Below, one piece after another: positions 40,001-54,000 of a DNA stretch of 64,000 nt. The stretch's first letter is position 1. Each line of letters begins with the position of its first letter. Origin of the DNA: Branchipolynoe longqiensis (Eukaryota > Annelida > Polychaeta > Phyllodocida > Polynoidae); NCBI GenBank assembly GCA_030323885.1, contig CM059194.1:5309691-5373690 (forward strand), in the 5' to 3' direction. The notes below the pieces were generated by a model. It saw nothing but the letters and a program-made list of their open reading frames with translations. It made no database searches and was not told where the DNA came from. Position numbers and translations under genes: made by a program.

Positions 40001-43000
40001 GTCTTGAAAATCTCTAATTTCATTTGCCCCATATCAAGGCCTTCAAAAAGCTTTGAATTTAAACCTATTTTGGATAATTAGTCTTGAAAAGCCTTGAATT
40101 CCAGTAAGCTGTCCCCACTGATCTAAATTAGTCTGAAATCGGCGCTCGCCTTTAAAAAAAAAAAAAAAATCCTTTAGCCCAAATGAAAATAGTCTTGAAT
40201 TTCGAACATAAACATCCCTGAAAAACCTTGAATTCCATATCTTCACATATGTATGGACCCTGATACTGTGATGGACTGTCCTATTCTGTCACAGTGAAGA
40301 ACGGAGAAACACTGAATAAGCTTTGTATCTTTTGTTTAATCCGCCACAGGCCTAAGCACGAAACAGTGAATAAGGAGACCTCTCACTGCCCAGCCGGGTA
40401 GCATGTCGCCTCCTTTTGGGGGTGGCCGCTAGCAAATGTCGAACAGTCCACGATCGGGACTGTTCCTGCTAGCGTGCTGCCACCTGTTGCTACTTCTTAG
40501 CAAACAGGTCAGCGTAGTCGCTGCCACCAGTGTGTGGTAGTGGGGCTCATTACGTACTGCTATTGGATATTCGCTGTAAAGGTCCTGGATAGATTATATC
40601 TATACTTAGTGGGTTTTACTTTGAGGTAAAATAACCTATTCTGTGATGTCAGGTGAGGAAAGGATGGGTGGGAAAAAGACAAAATGACACCGCGTAAATG
40701 GCATAGTTACATGTCTTCTAAGTTTATTATTAAAGTTGCATAGTCCGATGGTTTTGGGTTTAGGTCATCTTTCTGAGATAAATATATTAGGTTGGTCGTT
40801 ATAATCTAACTTACTTCAGTTTGAAGTAACTTAGATGGCTAACTTTGGAGATATTTGAAGCGGGACCATGCAAAATTAATTTTGGCAAGCATGCCAAAAC
40901 TCTGACACCATAGGCTTCTGCAGTAATCTGTTCTATTCATTTGTCTCAGCATTCCCTTCTGTGTGATGACAAATGTTTAATGAGTGCACTCGTATGTGAG
41001 TTACATATGTGGGATCAAATCTAGGTCATTGTTTTTGTTTTGAAAACCAATGACCTATCAAAATGATAGGGCAAAGACCGATGACTTACAAAATTGATGT
41101 TTGTCACTACCTAGTCCAGCACTCGCCATTACTAGGATAGGGCAAGGACTGGATAGCTTAGTATCAGTATAATATGGCTGAGTGGGATATCAGGTCATGG
41201 TACCAGCAGTCTGGTCTCCCAGTGAGGCAGCAATATGAAGTCGCCATGAGTGTGCACTGTTACAAATCGGTACCTGCAGGTTTCCCGCGGATTCTTAAAA
41301 CGTCTTTAAAAGTCTTAAATTAACGTAGTCAATTTTCACGGCATTGAAAAGTCTTAAATATGGTAGCCTTTTTGTGAAACTGAAAGGTCTTAAAATGGCC
41401 TTAGTTTGGATTTGGTCACTATTATATTTTTAAAAGATGCTTTACCAGCTATCTTCACAACGCACGAATACTGTGCAGCTGAAATGTCTCCAAGTTGACG
41501 CTATAGTCTACGAACCATAATGTACTGGTCACAAGTGTGGCTATTTAATGATTGGTTCGCATGTGGAAATCCCCCAAATTTAATATGGTTAAATTTGCTG
41601 CAAAAATGGATCTTAAATTATATGAAAATTGGCACTAAAAAGTCTTAAAACGGCCTTAAATGTGATTGGCTGATAGGTGCAGGAAGCCTGACCTGATATG
41701 GCCGTAGATGTTGCTAGGACCAAAATCACACAAAAAAAACACCGAAAAAAACAAGCAAAGTGGACCCTGCATGACCCCATAAAGTGCCCACTCCTGGACC
41801 GTCCATTGGCTGAACCCTCCCCGCCCTTCTCTCGCGCTAGTTGCCAGCCGTACCACCAGGGGTCGTCCTCATCTTCCGGCTCCTCGCCGCTGGGGTCGCC
41901 CTCGTCGTCCGGCAGCTACCCGGCACACACCCCGGTCTCCCCCCGGCACGACATGGCGATGTGGCTGCGGTCCATCCACCTCCACAAGTACCACAACAAG
42001 CTCACCCGCTTCACCTTCGACGAGGTCAGTGTCGACTCACTAGAATGGGCACCCGGGCCTGCTTATTTTTTTATATATATATTTTGTTTCTCTCTCTCTC
42101 TCTCTCTCTGTTTCATTCTTTCTTTCATTCCTGATCTTTTTCTTTCTTTCGTCCTTTTTCTTTCTTTCGTTCTTTCTTTTGGCCTTTCTTTCAGCCTTTC
42201 TTTCTTTTGGCCTTTCTTTCTTTCAGCCTTTCTTTCGGCCTTCCTTTCTTTCCTTACTTCCTTTCTTTCCTTACTTCCTTTCTTTCCTTACTTCCTTTCT
42301 TTCCTTACTTCCTTTCTTTCCTTACTTCCTTTCTTTCCATACTTCCTTTCTTTCCTTACTTCCTTTCTTTCCATACTTTCTTTCCTTACTTCCTTTCTTT
42401 CCTTACTTTCTTTCCTTTCTTTCCTTCCTTCCTCCTTTCCATCCTTTTCTTTTCCCCCCTCTCCTTTCTCTACTTTTTTATTTATTCTCATTTTGCCCTT
42501 TCTTTTTTTCACTCTTTCTTTATCCCCTTTCTTTTTTTCGCTCTCTCCTTTCTTCCTCTTTTCTTCCCATGTCTTTCCTTTTTTTCCTTTCATTTACTTT
42601 TGCACTTTTCGTCTTTTATTCCCCTTGTTTTCTGTTTTTCTTTCCTTTCTCCCCTTTCTCTATAGTTCGTCAATTTCCGCGATTTTTGATAATGTAAAGT
42701 AGTTTGACAATAGATTTTTGTTGTTGTAGAAAAACAAATAGCCACTCATATAGGCTTAGTACTGGCAGAGAATTTCGGAAACTACTGGAAGTCAAATGCT
42801 GACTTTTTAACTTTCATCCTCGTCCTTTATACCCGACACCTAAACAGCTGATTTAAAACAAACCCGCATAATTGTCGACACCAACCCGACACCTAAACAG
42901 CTGATTTAAAACAAACCCGCATAATTGTCGACACCAACACGACACCTAAACTGCTGATTTAAAACAAACCCGCATAATTGTCGACACCAACCCGACACCT

Positions 43001-46000
43001 AAACAGCTGATTTAAAACAAACCCGCATAATTGTCGACACCAACCCGACACCTAAACAGCTGATTTAAAACAAACCCGCATAATTGTCGACACCAACCCG
43101 ACACCTAAACAGCTGATTTAAAACAAACCCGCATAATTGTCGACACCAACCCGACACCTAAACAGCTGATTTAAAACAAACCCGCATAATTGTCGACACC
43201 AACCCGACACCTAAACAGCTGATTTAAAACAAACCCGCATAATTGTCGACACCAACCCGACACCTAAACAGCTGATTTAAAACAAACCCGCATAATTGTC
43301 GACACCAACCCGACACCTAAACAGCTGATTTAAAACAAACCCGCATAATTGTCGACACCAAAGCACTCGCTGAGATTTGATCCTATGTATCCAATTTAGA
43401 CACTGGTGCATTTCTTAAACATTTATTGGAAGTCAATTTAATAGACCTTATCACAGCTGCATAGGGATGGTGTCCAGCATTTTGGTGTGTACAGGAAATT
43501 TATGTTGCATGTTCTCATTTCAAATATCTCCACAAAGTTTGCCATTTATAACGGTTACTCCAAAATAAAGTAACGTAAAATATACTGCTCAACTTAATAT
43601 AGCTATTCTTAAAATGTAGAAAAAACTCAAAATCATTGGATTATGCAACTTTAATAGCTGTGCTGATTATATCGGTTTTTGATGAAGATCTTTCATCATC
43701 ATCACCACCATCATCATCATCATCATCGTACTGTAACTGCGAGAGTCGTTGGGGCATAACAGATGACTTTGTAACCAGCTTTCTCCATTTTTCAGTTCGC
43801 TATGACTTGCCAAAATCTAGGCCCATCCATTCCCTGATGTTGCCTTTCCAACCTCTTCCTTTGTCCGCCTTGTTTTCTTACCCCTTTCACTGCGCCTTGC
43901 AAGATGGTTTTGGCCAGACCTGGGCCACATTCAAGGTACGTCTCGGAGGCGCCTCGGAGATGGCACTGATGTCACGCTAGTCTGAACTTCACAAGCAGTT
44001 TGTCGCCTCGAAAATGGCCACCCGCTTAGGCTGCGGCCATTTGCAATGGTTAAGCTGTGCTGTGATTGGCTGAAAGCACTGAATGCGGCAGCCATTTTCG
44101 AGGCGCTTTTCATCTCCAGTCTGAAAAGAGAGGCGTCACGAGACGCACTCTAAACGGTATTAGGCCAAATCTCCGCGGCGCCTCCGAGACAGACCCTGAA
44201 TGCGGCCCTGATGAACAGGAAATACGGCTTACCACCGGATCTTTAACGCGAGATAAACCATATACTACAGGCCTTTCCGCTTCTATATTTGTAGCTCGTT
44301 GAGTTATCGGATGAACAACTGGAGCAGGAGGGTCTCACAGTAAGAGCCAGGAAGAAGTTGTACGCGGAGATTACGTAAGGACCCCCATTGCCTCTACACA
44401 TAATTAAGTGACCAATGAGATTTCCTTAATTTATTCATTTTCTTAAAGCTGCATAGTCCGATGAAAACATCAAATTATCTAAACAAAAATAAAGTAGGTT
44501 AATAATGGCCGAATACATTCAAAATCCTGATTGGTGGCCACAGAGGAGGGCTAAAGATGTCAACACTGGAGGAAGCACCACGTGACCTCCACAAATAGGT
44601 CACTTCCCCAAATAAAGGTGGTGGAGGGCTAGGGTCTTAATTGGCAACCACCACAGTCCCATTCATTAGATTTCCGGGTTTTTGTTTGCGCTTTATTTGT
44701 CAGTGGGAGGGGGGACTTTCATCTCTGAATTTTGTGTACCAACTCACCTAATTGATCAGGGTTCGCGCAGATCCTTAAAAAGTCAATTTTCAAGGCCATG
44801 AAAAGTCTTAAATCTGGTAGCTTTAGTGCCTTTTCTGTGAAAGGGTCTTCAATTGGATTTGGCCACTAATATTTTTTCGAGATGTAGCAGATCCGTTATA
44901 TCACAGACTAGACTGGCCAGTGAAGTGATCGTCCACATAGAGAGCCACAGATTGCATCACCTCACTCATTTATGTTAATATTTAATTAAATATGTATGTT
45001 ACTTTTGTCATGAAAATAGGTCTTAAATTGTATGAAAGTTGGTATTAAAAAGTATTAAAACGGGTCTTAAATGTGATTGGCTATTATGTGCAGGAATCCT
45101 GTTGATCCTCCCCCCTACCTAGCCAACTAGCTGGCACCCTCAGAAGTTGTGTGATTAACCGCGACACAATTGACTAGAAAGCCGAATGAGTTAAGTGCCC
45201 ACTTCACATTTTTGCAGGTCACGGAATTAAAACGCTGGCCGAGTCCAACTAATACTTTACAAATTTATACTTGTCGCTAACTACCCCGAAACTCAGCATT
45301 ACCAGGATGGGGCGAGGAGCAGTGGAATGAGGAAGACCAAAGGTCTGCGATTGAAATCCCTCAGACCCCCCAGACCCCCCTCCCCCTCCTTAATCAACTG
45401 TTAACTAAATGTTATTATTGCACTGACAGAAAATGGAGGTCGCCTGCGAATGGCCTGGTGTTCGATGGGGCGTTGCCCTTTCACTCTTCAGCGCACAGCT
45501 ACTCAGCCTCCGCCCCGAGCAGCCTGCACCAGCTGGCCAGACACGGCGGGGGAAACCTGTCCGGTGTGGACAGCAGCTCAGTCGGGTCTGAGTGCTCCAC
45601 CCCGCCCACCAGCCCAGGCCCCGAGCGCAAGCATCGACACGACAGTGTGTCGTCAGAAGACATGGAGAAAGGTACGGAAAGCTCTGCCATTAGCGGAGAA
45701 AGGTTATCGCTTTACTGTGGCAACATCCGATGGTTGGAATTTCTGGGAGGTTTTTTTTTTTTTTAAAGGGGAGGGTGGTTGTGGGAGTAAATAGTGTGGT
45801 GGACCAATTTTTACTCCGCTTGAGGAATAAAAGGGATAATACTGAGATAAAGAAATGTAATTAAGTCAGATGACAGGAGGACTTTGTCAAACTTATTTAT
45901 GGGTTTTTAATTGTGGATAGTCTAATATACTTATTCATTGTGAGCATTATTATTATCTTGTCTGAAACAGAGTTTTGTGTCAAAACACTAAAACCCCAGT

Positions 46001-48007
46001 CACACTACAGCTTGCAACCACTTTGTGACCACTTTAGACCAAAGAACCCACACTCATCCGTGACATCCTTACTACTAAATCAATGGTTGCCGATGTATGG
46101 GTGTTCATAGTGAGTGTGGGTTCTTTGGTCTAAGGTGGTCGCAAGCTGTAGTGTGACTGGGGTGTAACCAAATCGTAGCTCGAAGACCAATTGTATGGTG
46201 CCAAGAAAAAATTGGTTCATGTGCGTTAGCTTGCCATGCAGAAGGTTGAGAGTTTGATTCCCAGCCAAGTTAAATTAATGACTTAAAAATTGGTATTGTT
46301 GCTTTCTGGCCTGGCACTTAGCATTACATGGGATGATAGGGCAATGACTGGTTAGCTCAGTGACAAAATAATGTGACTGAGTGGGAAATTGGGTTATGGT
46401 GCTGACGGAGTAGTCTCCCAGTGGGGCAGCACTAAAAAGTCGCCATGAGTGCTCATTTTCACAAGACGGTACCTGTCCTGATATGACCTTAGAGGTGCCA
46501 AATAGGTAGGAGTGTCAGTAGGAAGAGCTCCTTGATACACACATTGTAAATAGGGAGAATTAGCATGGCCAAAGGGGGGGTGAAATTAGGGATAGAAAAA
46601 TGGTACATTTTGATGAAAAATATGTGTAAATTAAAAAAACAAAAAACTAAAATGATTCTTTGGTGGGATATTACAAAATAAAAGCAGGAAATTGAGCGAT
46701 GGGATTATTTTGCTATATTTTAGGGAGATCTACCAAATCGAGGGTCTTGGCAGATGTTGCTAGGACGTTTTAAATTTATTTTTTTAAATCAGAAACCCCC
46801 TACTGATCTGTGAGTTGGTTTGGTTGTTGGAGTGTTATGTCCTGGCAACATGTAAGGTCATATCAGGACGAGTACCGACTTGTGACATTGCGCACTCATA
46901 GCGACTTTATAGTGCTACCCCACTGGGAGATCAGGCCGCCACCACCATGACCCAGTATGGCACTCAGGTCACATTATCTTGACACTGAGCTAACTAGTCC
47001 TTGCCTTATCCTATTAATGCAAAACACCAGGCAAGGAAGCGAGAAGTATCAATTTGATATGTCATTGGTTTGACTCAACCGGGACCTGACCTTCCGCCCG
47101 CGAGGCCCGCGCGGTGGCGTAATCGGTAGAGCGCAGGCCTCATGTGCGGAAGGTTGGGAGTTTGGTTCGCGGTCGAGTCAAACCAATGACTTTAAAATTC
47201 ATGCTTGTCGCTTCCTAGCCTGGTGCTCGGCATTATTAGGATATGGCAAGGACTGGTTAGCTCAATGTCAGGATAATGTGACTGAGAGGGATATCGGGTC
47301 ATGGTGCCGGTGGCCTGATTTCCTAGTGTGGCAGCACTATAAAGTCACCATGAATGCACACTGTCACAAGTCAGTACCCATCCTGATATATGACCTTGGA
47401 TGTTGCCGGGACATAAAAACTCCTAACAACCAACCGGCGGTCTACCGATTCTGCCACCGCGCCTGGTGATCTGTAAGTGAATGACCTGTTTGCGCTTTGC
47501 TCTCTTGCAGTTGCAGACACCCCGCCGCCTCTCATTGCTGACGTGGCGGAGACTGCGGACGACTCGGACAGCTTACCGCCTCCGACACCCTCCCACATGG
47601 TGTTTCTCCACTCAGGCGCGCTGGGATCCGGCGCGAGGCCGGGCGCGCTGCTCGGGCTGCCGCCCGGGGTACGGGACGGTCCGCCCGGCCCCTTCATGCT
47701 GCAGCACATGGCACACACCTCCCCCCAGCAGCAGCAGCAGCAGCAGCAGATGGAGGTGAAGGAAGGCGTGCTGCATCAGTACCCGCCCGGCGTGCGGCCG
47801 CTGCTGCCGGGGCTGGAGCCGTGCTGCCCGCCGCGCGCCGTCCACCTCCGCCCGGTACAGGGTCGTGCCCAGCACGGCCTGGAGGCGCCCCCAAAAGTAC
47901 CCGGCAGCACAACCGGGGTGATCTATGAGAATGGGCACGGGCACCCCAACCACAGCCATCAGAATCACAGCAACCACAGCCATCACCAACACAACCAGCA
48001 TCATCAC

Positions 48008-48056
<49 letters not shown>

Positions 48057-51000
48057 CGGGAATACATGCCTTTACCTATGTGCCAAACCACAGTCACGGA
48101 CACCACCCACACCCAGCGCCACTGGGCGCCGTGCCAATGTTGCACCCGGCGGCGGGCAAGGCGAGCGCGCTTTTCCCGGACCTTGGCGCCGGCGCCGACA
48201 CTGGACCGGACGCAGCACCCTCTGCCCCTCTCGGTTTCATGTCCCACCTAAGCTGCGTCAGTCCTGGCGCGCCGGCTGTTAGTGGAGGTGGTGGCGGCGG
48301 TGCGCCGGGCGTGGTGGCCTGGCCGAGCAGCCTGAGCACGCTGACCAGCACCAACTTGACCTATTCGGTGTCGCAACTGCCGCCGCCGCTGCACAACGGC
48401 GTCCTGGACAGCGGTAAGACGATGCACTCGGCGCCGTCTCTGCAGCCGGCTGCCCCGCTGGCGGGGTGCCGCGACTACGCCAGCCTCGTCTACCACTCGG
48501 CGCCACACCCACCCTCTGCCGCCTCTCCAGCTCCAGCCGCATCATCATTGTTAGCCTCATCATCATCATCCTCGTCGTCCTCCGCCATCAATGGGGTGGG
48601 CGGCTGCCCGAACCCATCGACGCCGCCACCGCTGACCCACCCCGCCACCGCGCTCAGCCTCCTCAACAGCGCCGCTGCCAGTTGCAGCTCGTGCGGTTGC
48701 CATGGCAACTGCAGCACGGTGACGACGGCGCCGATCCCAGTGACAGCGCCGACAGTGACACCAGCCGCCACGAGCGCTGCGGTGCTTCCGCCAGCACCGC
48801 CACCTCCTCCGCCGCCGCACCACCCGTTGCCGGCATATCCGATGTGGTACATGCAGCAGGCCCTGTGGCACAACACGCACGTTCCGTACCTGCATGGCAT
48901 GCCGGCCGCCGCCTTCCCACTGGCGCAGCAGGGCGCGCACCAAGTGCCGAACGGCCGGCCCGTCGACCTGCTCGCCCAGCAGGCCAGCTTCTGGCTCAGC
49001 GCGCAAGCTGCAGGAGGTGGAGGTGGAGGTGCGGCGATGCCGTTCGGTGGTGCATCCTACGCGGCACACCATGGAGCCGACGCCTGCGCTGTACCCGGCA
49101 AGAAGCCCATGTGTTGTAACTGCGGCCAGAGTGGTCACTGGGCCACGGACTGTAAAGCGCCCACCATGGACGCCATGTCTTATTCAGGTAAGCGTTCCCC
49201 CGCTTCCCGCCCTGCCACAACCTTCCCCGCTTCGCTTTCCGCCCAGTCACAACCTTCCCCACTTTCCACATCGCCATCACCTTCCAGGCTTCCTCCAGGG
49301 CTGCGAAAAGTGGTCTGAACTGTAATGTTGAACCGTGTCTGATGCCCCACTCTGATCTGAAACCAGTCACATCTAATATCCACCCATATCAAATTCAAAA
49401 GGCAACACGAGTGGCGGGAAAACAATAACAAATTGCATGAAATTGAACCGTCTGTGGGAAAACTACCACAACTTCATGCGCGATGACAGCAATACTAAGT
49501 GGTCCTTAGCCGCTGCAGTATTGGCCGCTCGTGGCTTATACACCCTTTCCTGCTCATGGGGGACCCTCCCCCTGAATGTATTGGATGTCAGTGCCCACTG
49601 ACATTCAAACACAGTTTTATTAAACTACCAACAATTTTACACTGCAAACAGCACCTTTTTTTTTTTTTTTTACTAAAACAAGAAGACATTTTAGCCTTTT
49701 TGATGACAGCTGGTCTGTACCACATCATATAGTTTATTAAACGAATTTGATCAATTAATAATAAAACCTTTTACTTTTATCTAGAATTGTACTTCCCTTA
49801 TATGATTGTGAGCTTTTTGAATTCATGAATGTCTATTGACACATAATTGATTGTATGCTTTTACATTATATATGTAAAAGCGATGGTTGAATAAAATACA
49901 AACAATTCTCACTGTGAATACGGCCTCTGCTGCCGACACGATGTAAAGAAACCATCAATCAATCAATTCAGGCTACGTGCCCCACCACAGCTTTCCAGGT
50001 TTCCCACTTCACCACAGCCTTCCCTGCTTCACGTCCTGCCCCGCAACAACTTATCTTGAGTGGAAGTGAATTTCCACGAATACGCAGACATTTTCTTAAC
50101 CTTAGCACTTTTGGGGAATCAAAAAAAAAAAAAAGAGAGAAAAAAAGGCCAATATAACTGCAGTGTATATTAGAAAGAAATGTGTGGCAAGAACTGTACC
50201 ATAGCCATGTTCACACGTACAGCGTTAGGCAAACTAGATGAGGCGAACTAGCGATGCGTTCAATGCATTCACACATACAGAGTTTTCAAAGTGTGTCGCA
50301 TTCAGACACGCGTGTTAAACCGGCTCAGATTGATGTTTGTTTGTTGTTGTTTTACATCCTAGCAACATCTAAGGTCATATCAGGATGGGTATCCACACAT
50401 ACATCCACATGTACATCCAGATGCCACATATACATCCACAAGTAAATATGTATACAGACAACAAACCTAACAAGAGATGGGAAGAGTAGGACAGTCCAAA
50501 CATGTGCTCCAATGACCATCAAAAGGAACTATCTGTTAGGAAACAGTGTCCTTATGATATATGAAAAAATGGGACGGTCCAAACATGTAGGACGGTCCAA
50601 ACATTTCTTCTAACTACTATGAAAGCAACTACCTGTTAGGAAGCAGTCTCCATCCATTTGCTTAAGCCGCCTCAACTAAACCAGTTGCATTCACACATGC
50701 CACTTAGGCCGACTCAAGCTAGTTCGCCTCATCTAATACGACGCGCACCAAGCGCGTCGTATTAGACGAGGCGAAGTGAAGTGGTTTACTTGAGGTAAAC
50801 TAGTTGAGTCGACTCCGCCCTAATTCGCTTCAGAGGACCGTTCACATGCACGGTCTGAGTCGACTTAGATGAGGCGAACTACTTGAGGCGACTTATGGCC
50901 CGTGTGTGAACGGGGCTCATGTGTGGTCATCAAGAGGCATGTGGTTATAGGTGCAAAGTGAGTTTAAAGTGGTGGGCCTCTAGTGAAGGATATGTGTGAG

Positions 51001-54000
51001 AAGGGCACCAAACCCAACCACAGCTACTGCGAACCGGCATGCTACTATTGCTAGGTGACGGCTTGGTTGCAGCGTTAGTCCTTCCTGAGGCACCAGCGCA
51101 ACTCCAACCCAACCACAGCTACTGCGAACCGGCATGCTGCTATTGCTAGGTGACGGCTTGGTTGCAGCTTTAGTCCTTCCTGAGGCACCAGCACTACTCC
51201 AACCCAACCACAGCTACTGCGAACCGGCATGCTGCTATTGCTAGGTGACCGCTTGGTTGCAGCTTTAGTCCTTCCTGAGGCACCAGCGCAACTCCAACCC
51301 AACCACAGCTACTGCGAACCGGCATGCTGCTATTGCTAGGTGACGGCTTGGTTGCAGCTTTAGTCCTTCCTGAGGCACCAGCGCAACTCCAACCCAACCA
51401 CAGCTACTGCGAACCGGCATGCTGCTATTGCTAGGTCACGGCTTGGTTGCAGCTTTAGTCCTTCCTGAGGCACCAGCGCAACTCCAACCCAACCACAGCT
51501 ACTGCGAACGGCATACTGCTATTGCTAGGTGACGGCTTGGTTGCAGTGTTAGTCCTTCCTGAGGCACCAGCACTACTCCAACCCAACCACAGCTACTGCG
51601 AACCGGCATGCTGCTATTGCTAGGTGACGGCTTGGTTGCAGCTTTAGTCCTTCCTGAGGCACCAGCACTACTCCAACCCAACCACAGCAACTGCGAACCG
51701 GCATGCTGCTATTGCTAGGTCACAGCTTGGTTGCAGCTTTAGTCCTTCCTGAATCACCAGCTCAACTCCAACCCAACCACAGCTACTGCGAACCGGCATG
51801 CTGCTATTGCTAGGTGACGGCTTGGTTGCAGCTTCAGTCCTTCCTGAGGCACCAGCGCAACTCCAACCCAACCACAGCAACTGCGAACCGGCATGCTGCT
51901 ATTGCTAGGTGACGGCTTGGTTGCAGCGTTAGTCCTTCCTTAGGCACCAGCGCAACTCCAACCCAACCACAGCTACTGCAAACCGGCATGCTGCTATTGC
52001 TAGGTCACGGCTTGGTTGCAGCTTTAGTCCTTCCTTAGGCACCAGCGCAACTCCAACCCAACCACAGCTACTGCGAACCGGCATGCTGCTATTGCTAGGT
52101 TTTGTTTTGTTTTGTTTTTTGTTGTTTTACGTCCTAGCAACATCTAAGGTCATATCAGGATGGGTACCGACTTGTGACAGTGCGCACTCATGGCGACTTT
52201 ATAGTGCTGTCCCACTGGGAAACCAGGCCGCCAGCACCATGACCTGGTATCCCACTCAGTCACATTATCCTGACACTGAGCACACCAGTCCTTGCCCTAT
52301 CCTAATAATGCCGAGCGCCTGGCTAGGAAGCGACAAGTATCAATTTTAAAGTCATTGGTTTGACTCGACCGGGACTTGAACCCATGATCTACCAGCACGG
52401 GAGACGGACGCTCTAACTCATTCGGCCATCCCGTCTGGTCACTATTGCTAGGTGACCGCTTGGTTGCAGCTTTAGTCCTTCCTGAGGCACCAGCGCAACT
52501 CCAAACACACGTATTCTCACGAACCACATCACACCTATGACCCCGATGTACATATTCCAGGGTCTATTCGGGGCCTGGAAAGTCTTGAACTTCATTTTCC
52601 CCATTTCAAGGTCTTGATAAGCCTTAATTTAACCTATTTTGGGTTTTGAAAAGCCTCAAATTCCATTAAACTGTTCCCAACTAAATTAGTCTGAAATCGC
52701 CATTCGCCATTCGTGTTTTATTCCTGAAATCCAAATGAAAATAGTCTTGAATTCCTATCAAAATCAGCTTTCAAAACCCTTGAAATAGCCTTGAATTCCA
52801 TATCCTCAGATGTGTATGGACCCTCTGGTATTCTAATGACCCATATCACCTCTATGACCCCAAAATTAGGGAGTTCAGGCAGAAAAATAAACTTTAAACA
52901 AGTTTACTAAACAGCTCATTGGGCAGAACTTGATCTAACGAAGAAAACCGTGCAAACAATGTTTAAATCGGTCAACACCTTCATTTTGTATGAATTATTT
53001 AGCATTCGAAAACGGCACTTTTGAACAGAAATCCAAAGCAGAAATGAGTAGGAAATTGTCTTAAATTAGCATAGTCTGATGATTTTCACTTTCCGTCATT
53101 TTCTGAGATACTATATTAGGCTGGTCGTTATAATTTACCTTACTTTAATTTTAAATAACTTTGATTTTAAAATGTCTAACTTTTGAGATATTTGAAATGC
53201 AAATATGCTAAATTAATTTTGGCAAGCACACCAAAACTCTGACTGCATATAAGGTACTCCAAACTGAATTTGTCTTTTTATGAAGTTAATTCGCAAATGG
53301 TACAGTTGGAAAGCTGTTATCAATCTGATTAAAAATATATATAATAATGGATAATTGGTCTCTTACTTCTTAGTCCCTGAGTTATGAATTTCTGAATATT
53401 TTATTTTTGCCCTTAATTTCACACACATTTTTCATGATTCTGCAAATGCTTAAATCCTGATGTTTGAAGCTGTCTACTGAAGGAAAATTACATTTTAATC
53501 ACCTCATTATTCTTTTAACTTATTATTTCTAGTACAAATTCTAATCTCAATTTTGTTCAGACCTTGAAAATAAATATTTGTTGAGCAATTTGACATCGAA
53601 CATCACAAATCATGTGATTTTCACTAACTGTCCATGATCAAATCAGTCTGGTTCTATTTGAGATATTGACTTGATTTTTGTATCAAAATGATCAGAATGT
53701 AGATATCTATAATGTGATTACATTGTCTTTAAGCTATATCCACATTTAAAAAATCTCACAAATTGATTGCTCTAATTAGCATACCCATTCTATGGTTACG
53801 TCCAAACTGCTGAAAGTGAGTGCTAAATGGTGGTTAACAATCTAAACAGATTTGTAGAGAAAGAATTTTTCTATGTAATATTATATTTTTCACAAAAAAT
53901 ATTTTGTAAAATCATGTTTTATGATAGTTCCAGCGTTTTCAAACTTCAATTTTAAATTTGTTTCCCACCTGAAGTCGGCCATAATGGATACAAAACTAAA

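Noticed and set aside
41698..42702. A 334-codon plus-strand frame through the pyrimidine repeat
   Set aside because: Only 41841-42024 is coding (exon 8). The rest is intron, and the frame stays open because C/T-only DNA cannot form stop codons on that strand.
49188..49318. Extension of the exon 11 frame to a stop at 49318
   Set aside because: It follows a good donor (CAG|GTAAGC) after the zinc knuckle, and the last exon at 55294 fits in phase. Intron retention could use it, but there is no evidence.
47612..49370. Many long frames on both strands over the 47.5-49.3 kb exon
   Set aside because: They are shadows of the GC-rich exon 11. Only the frame that carries the CCHC knuckle joins neighbouring exons in phase.
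50980..51880. Repeated minus-strand frames reading GWSCAGASGRTKAATK
   Set aside because: They are translations of the 95 bp minisatellite. The unit is not a multiple of three and there is no start, splice or domain evidence.
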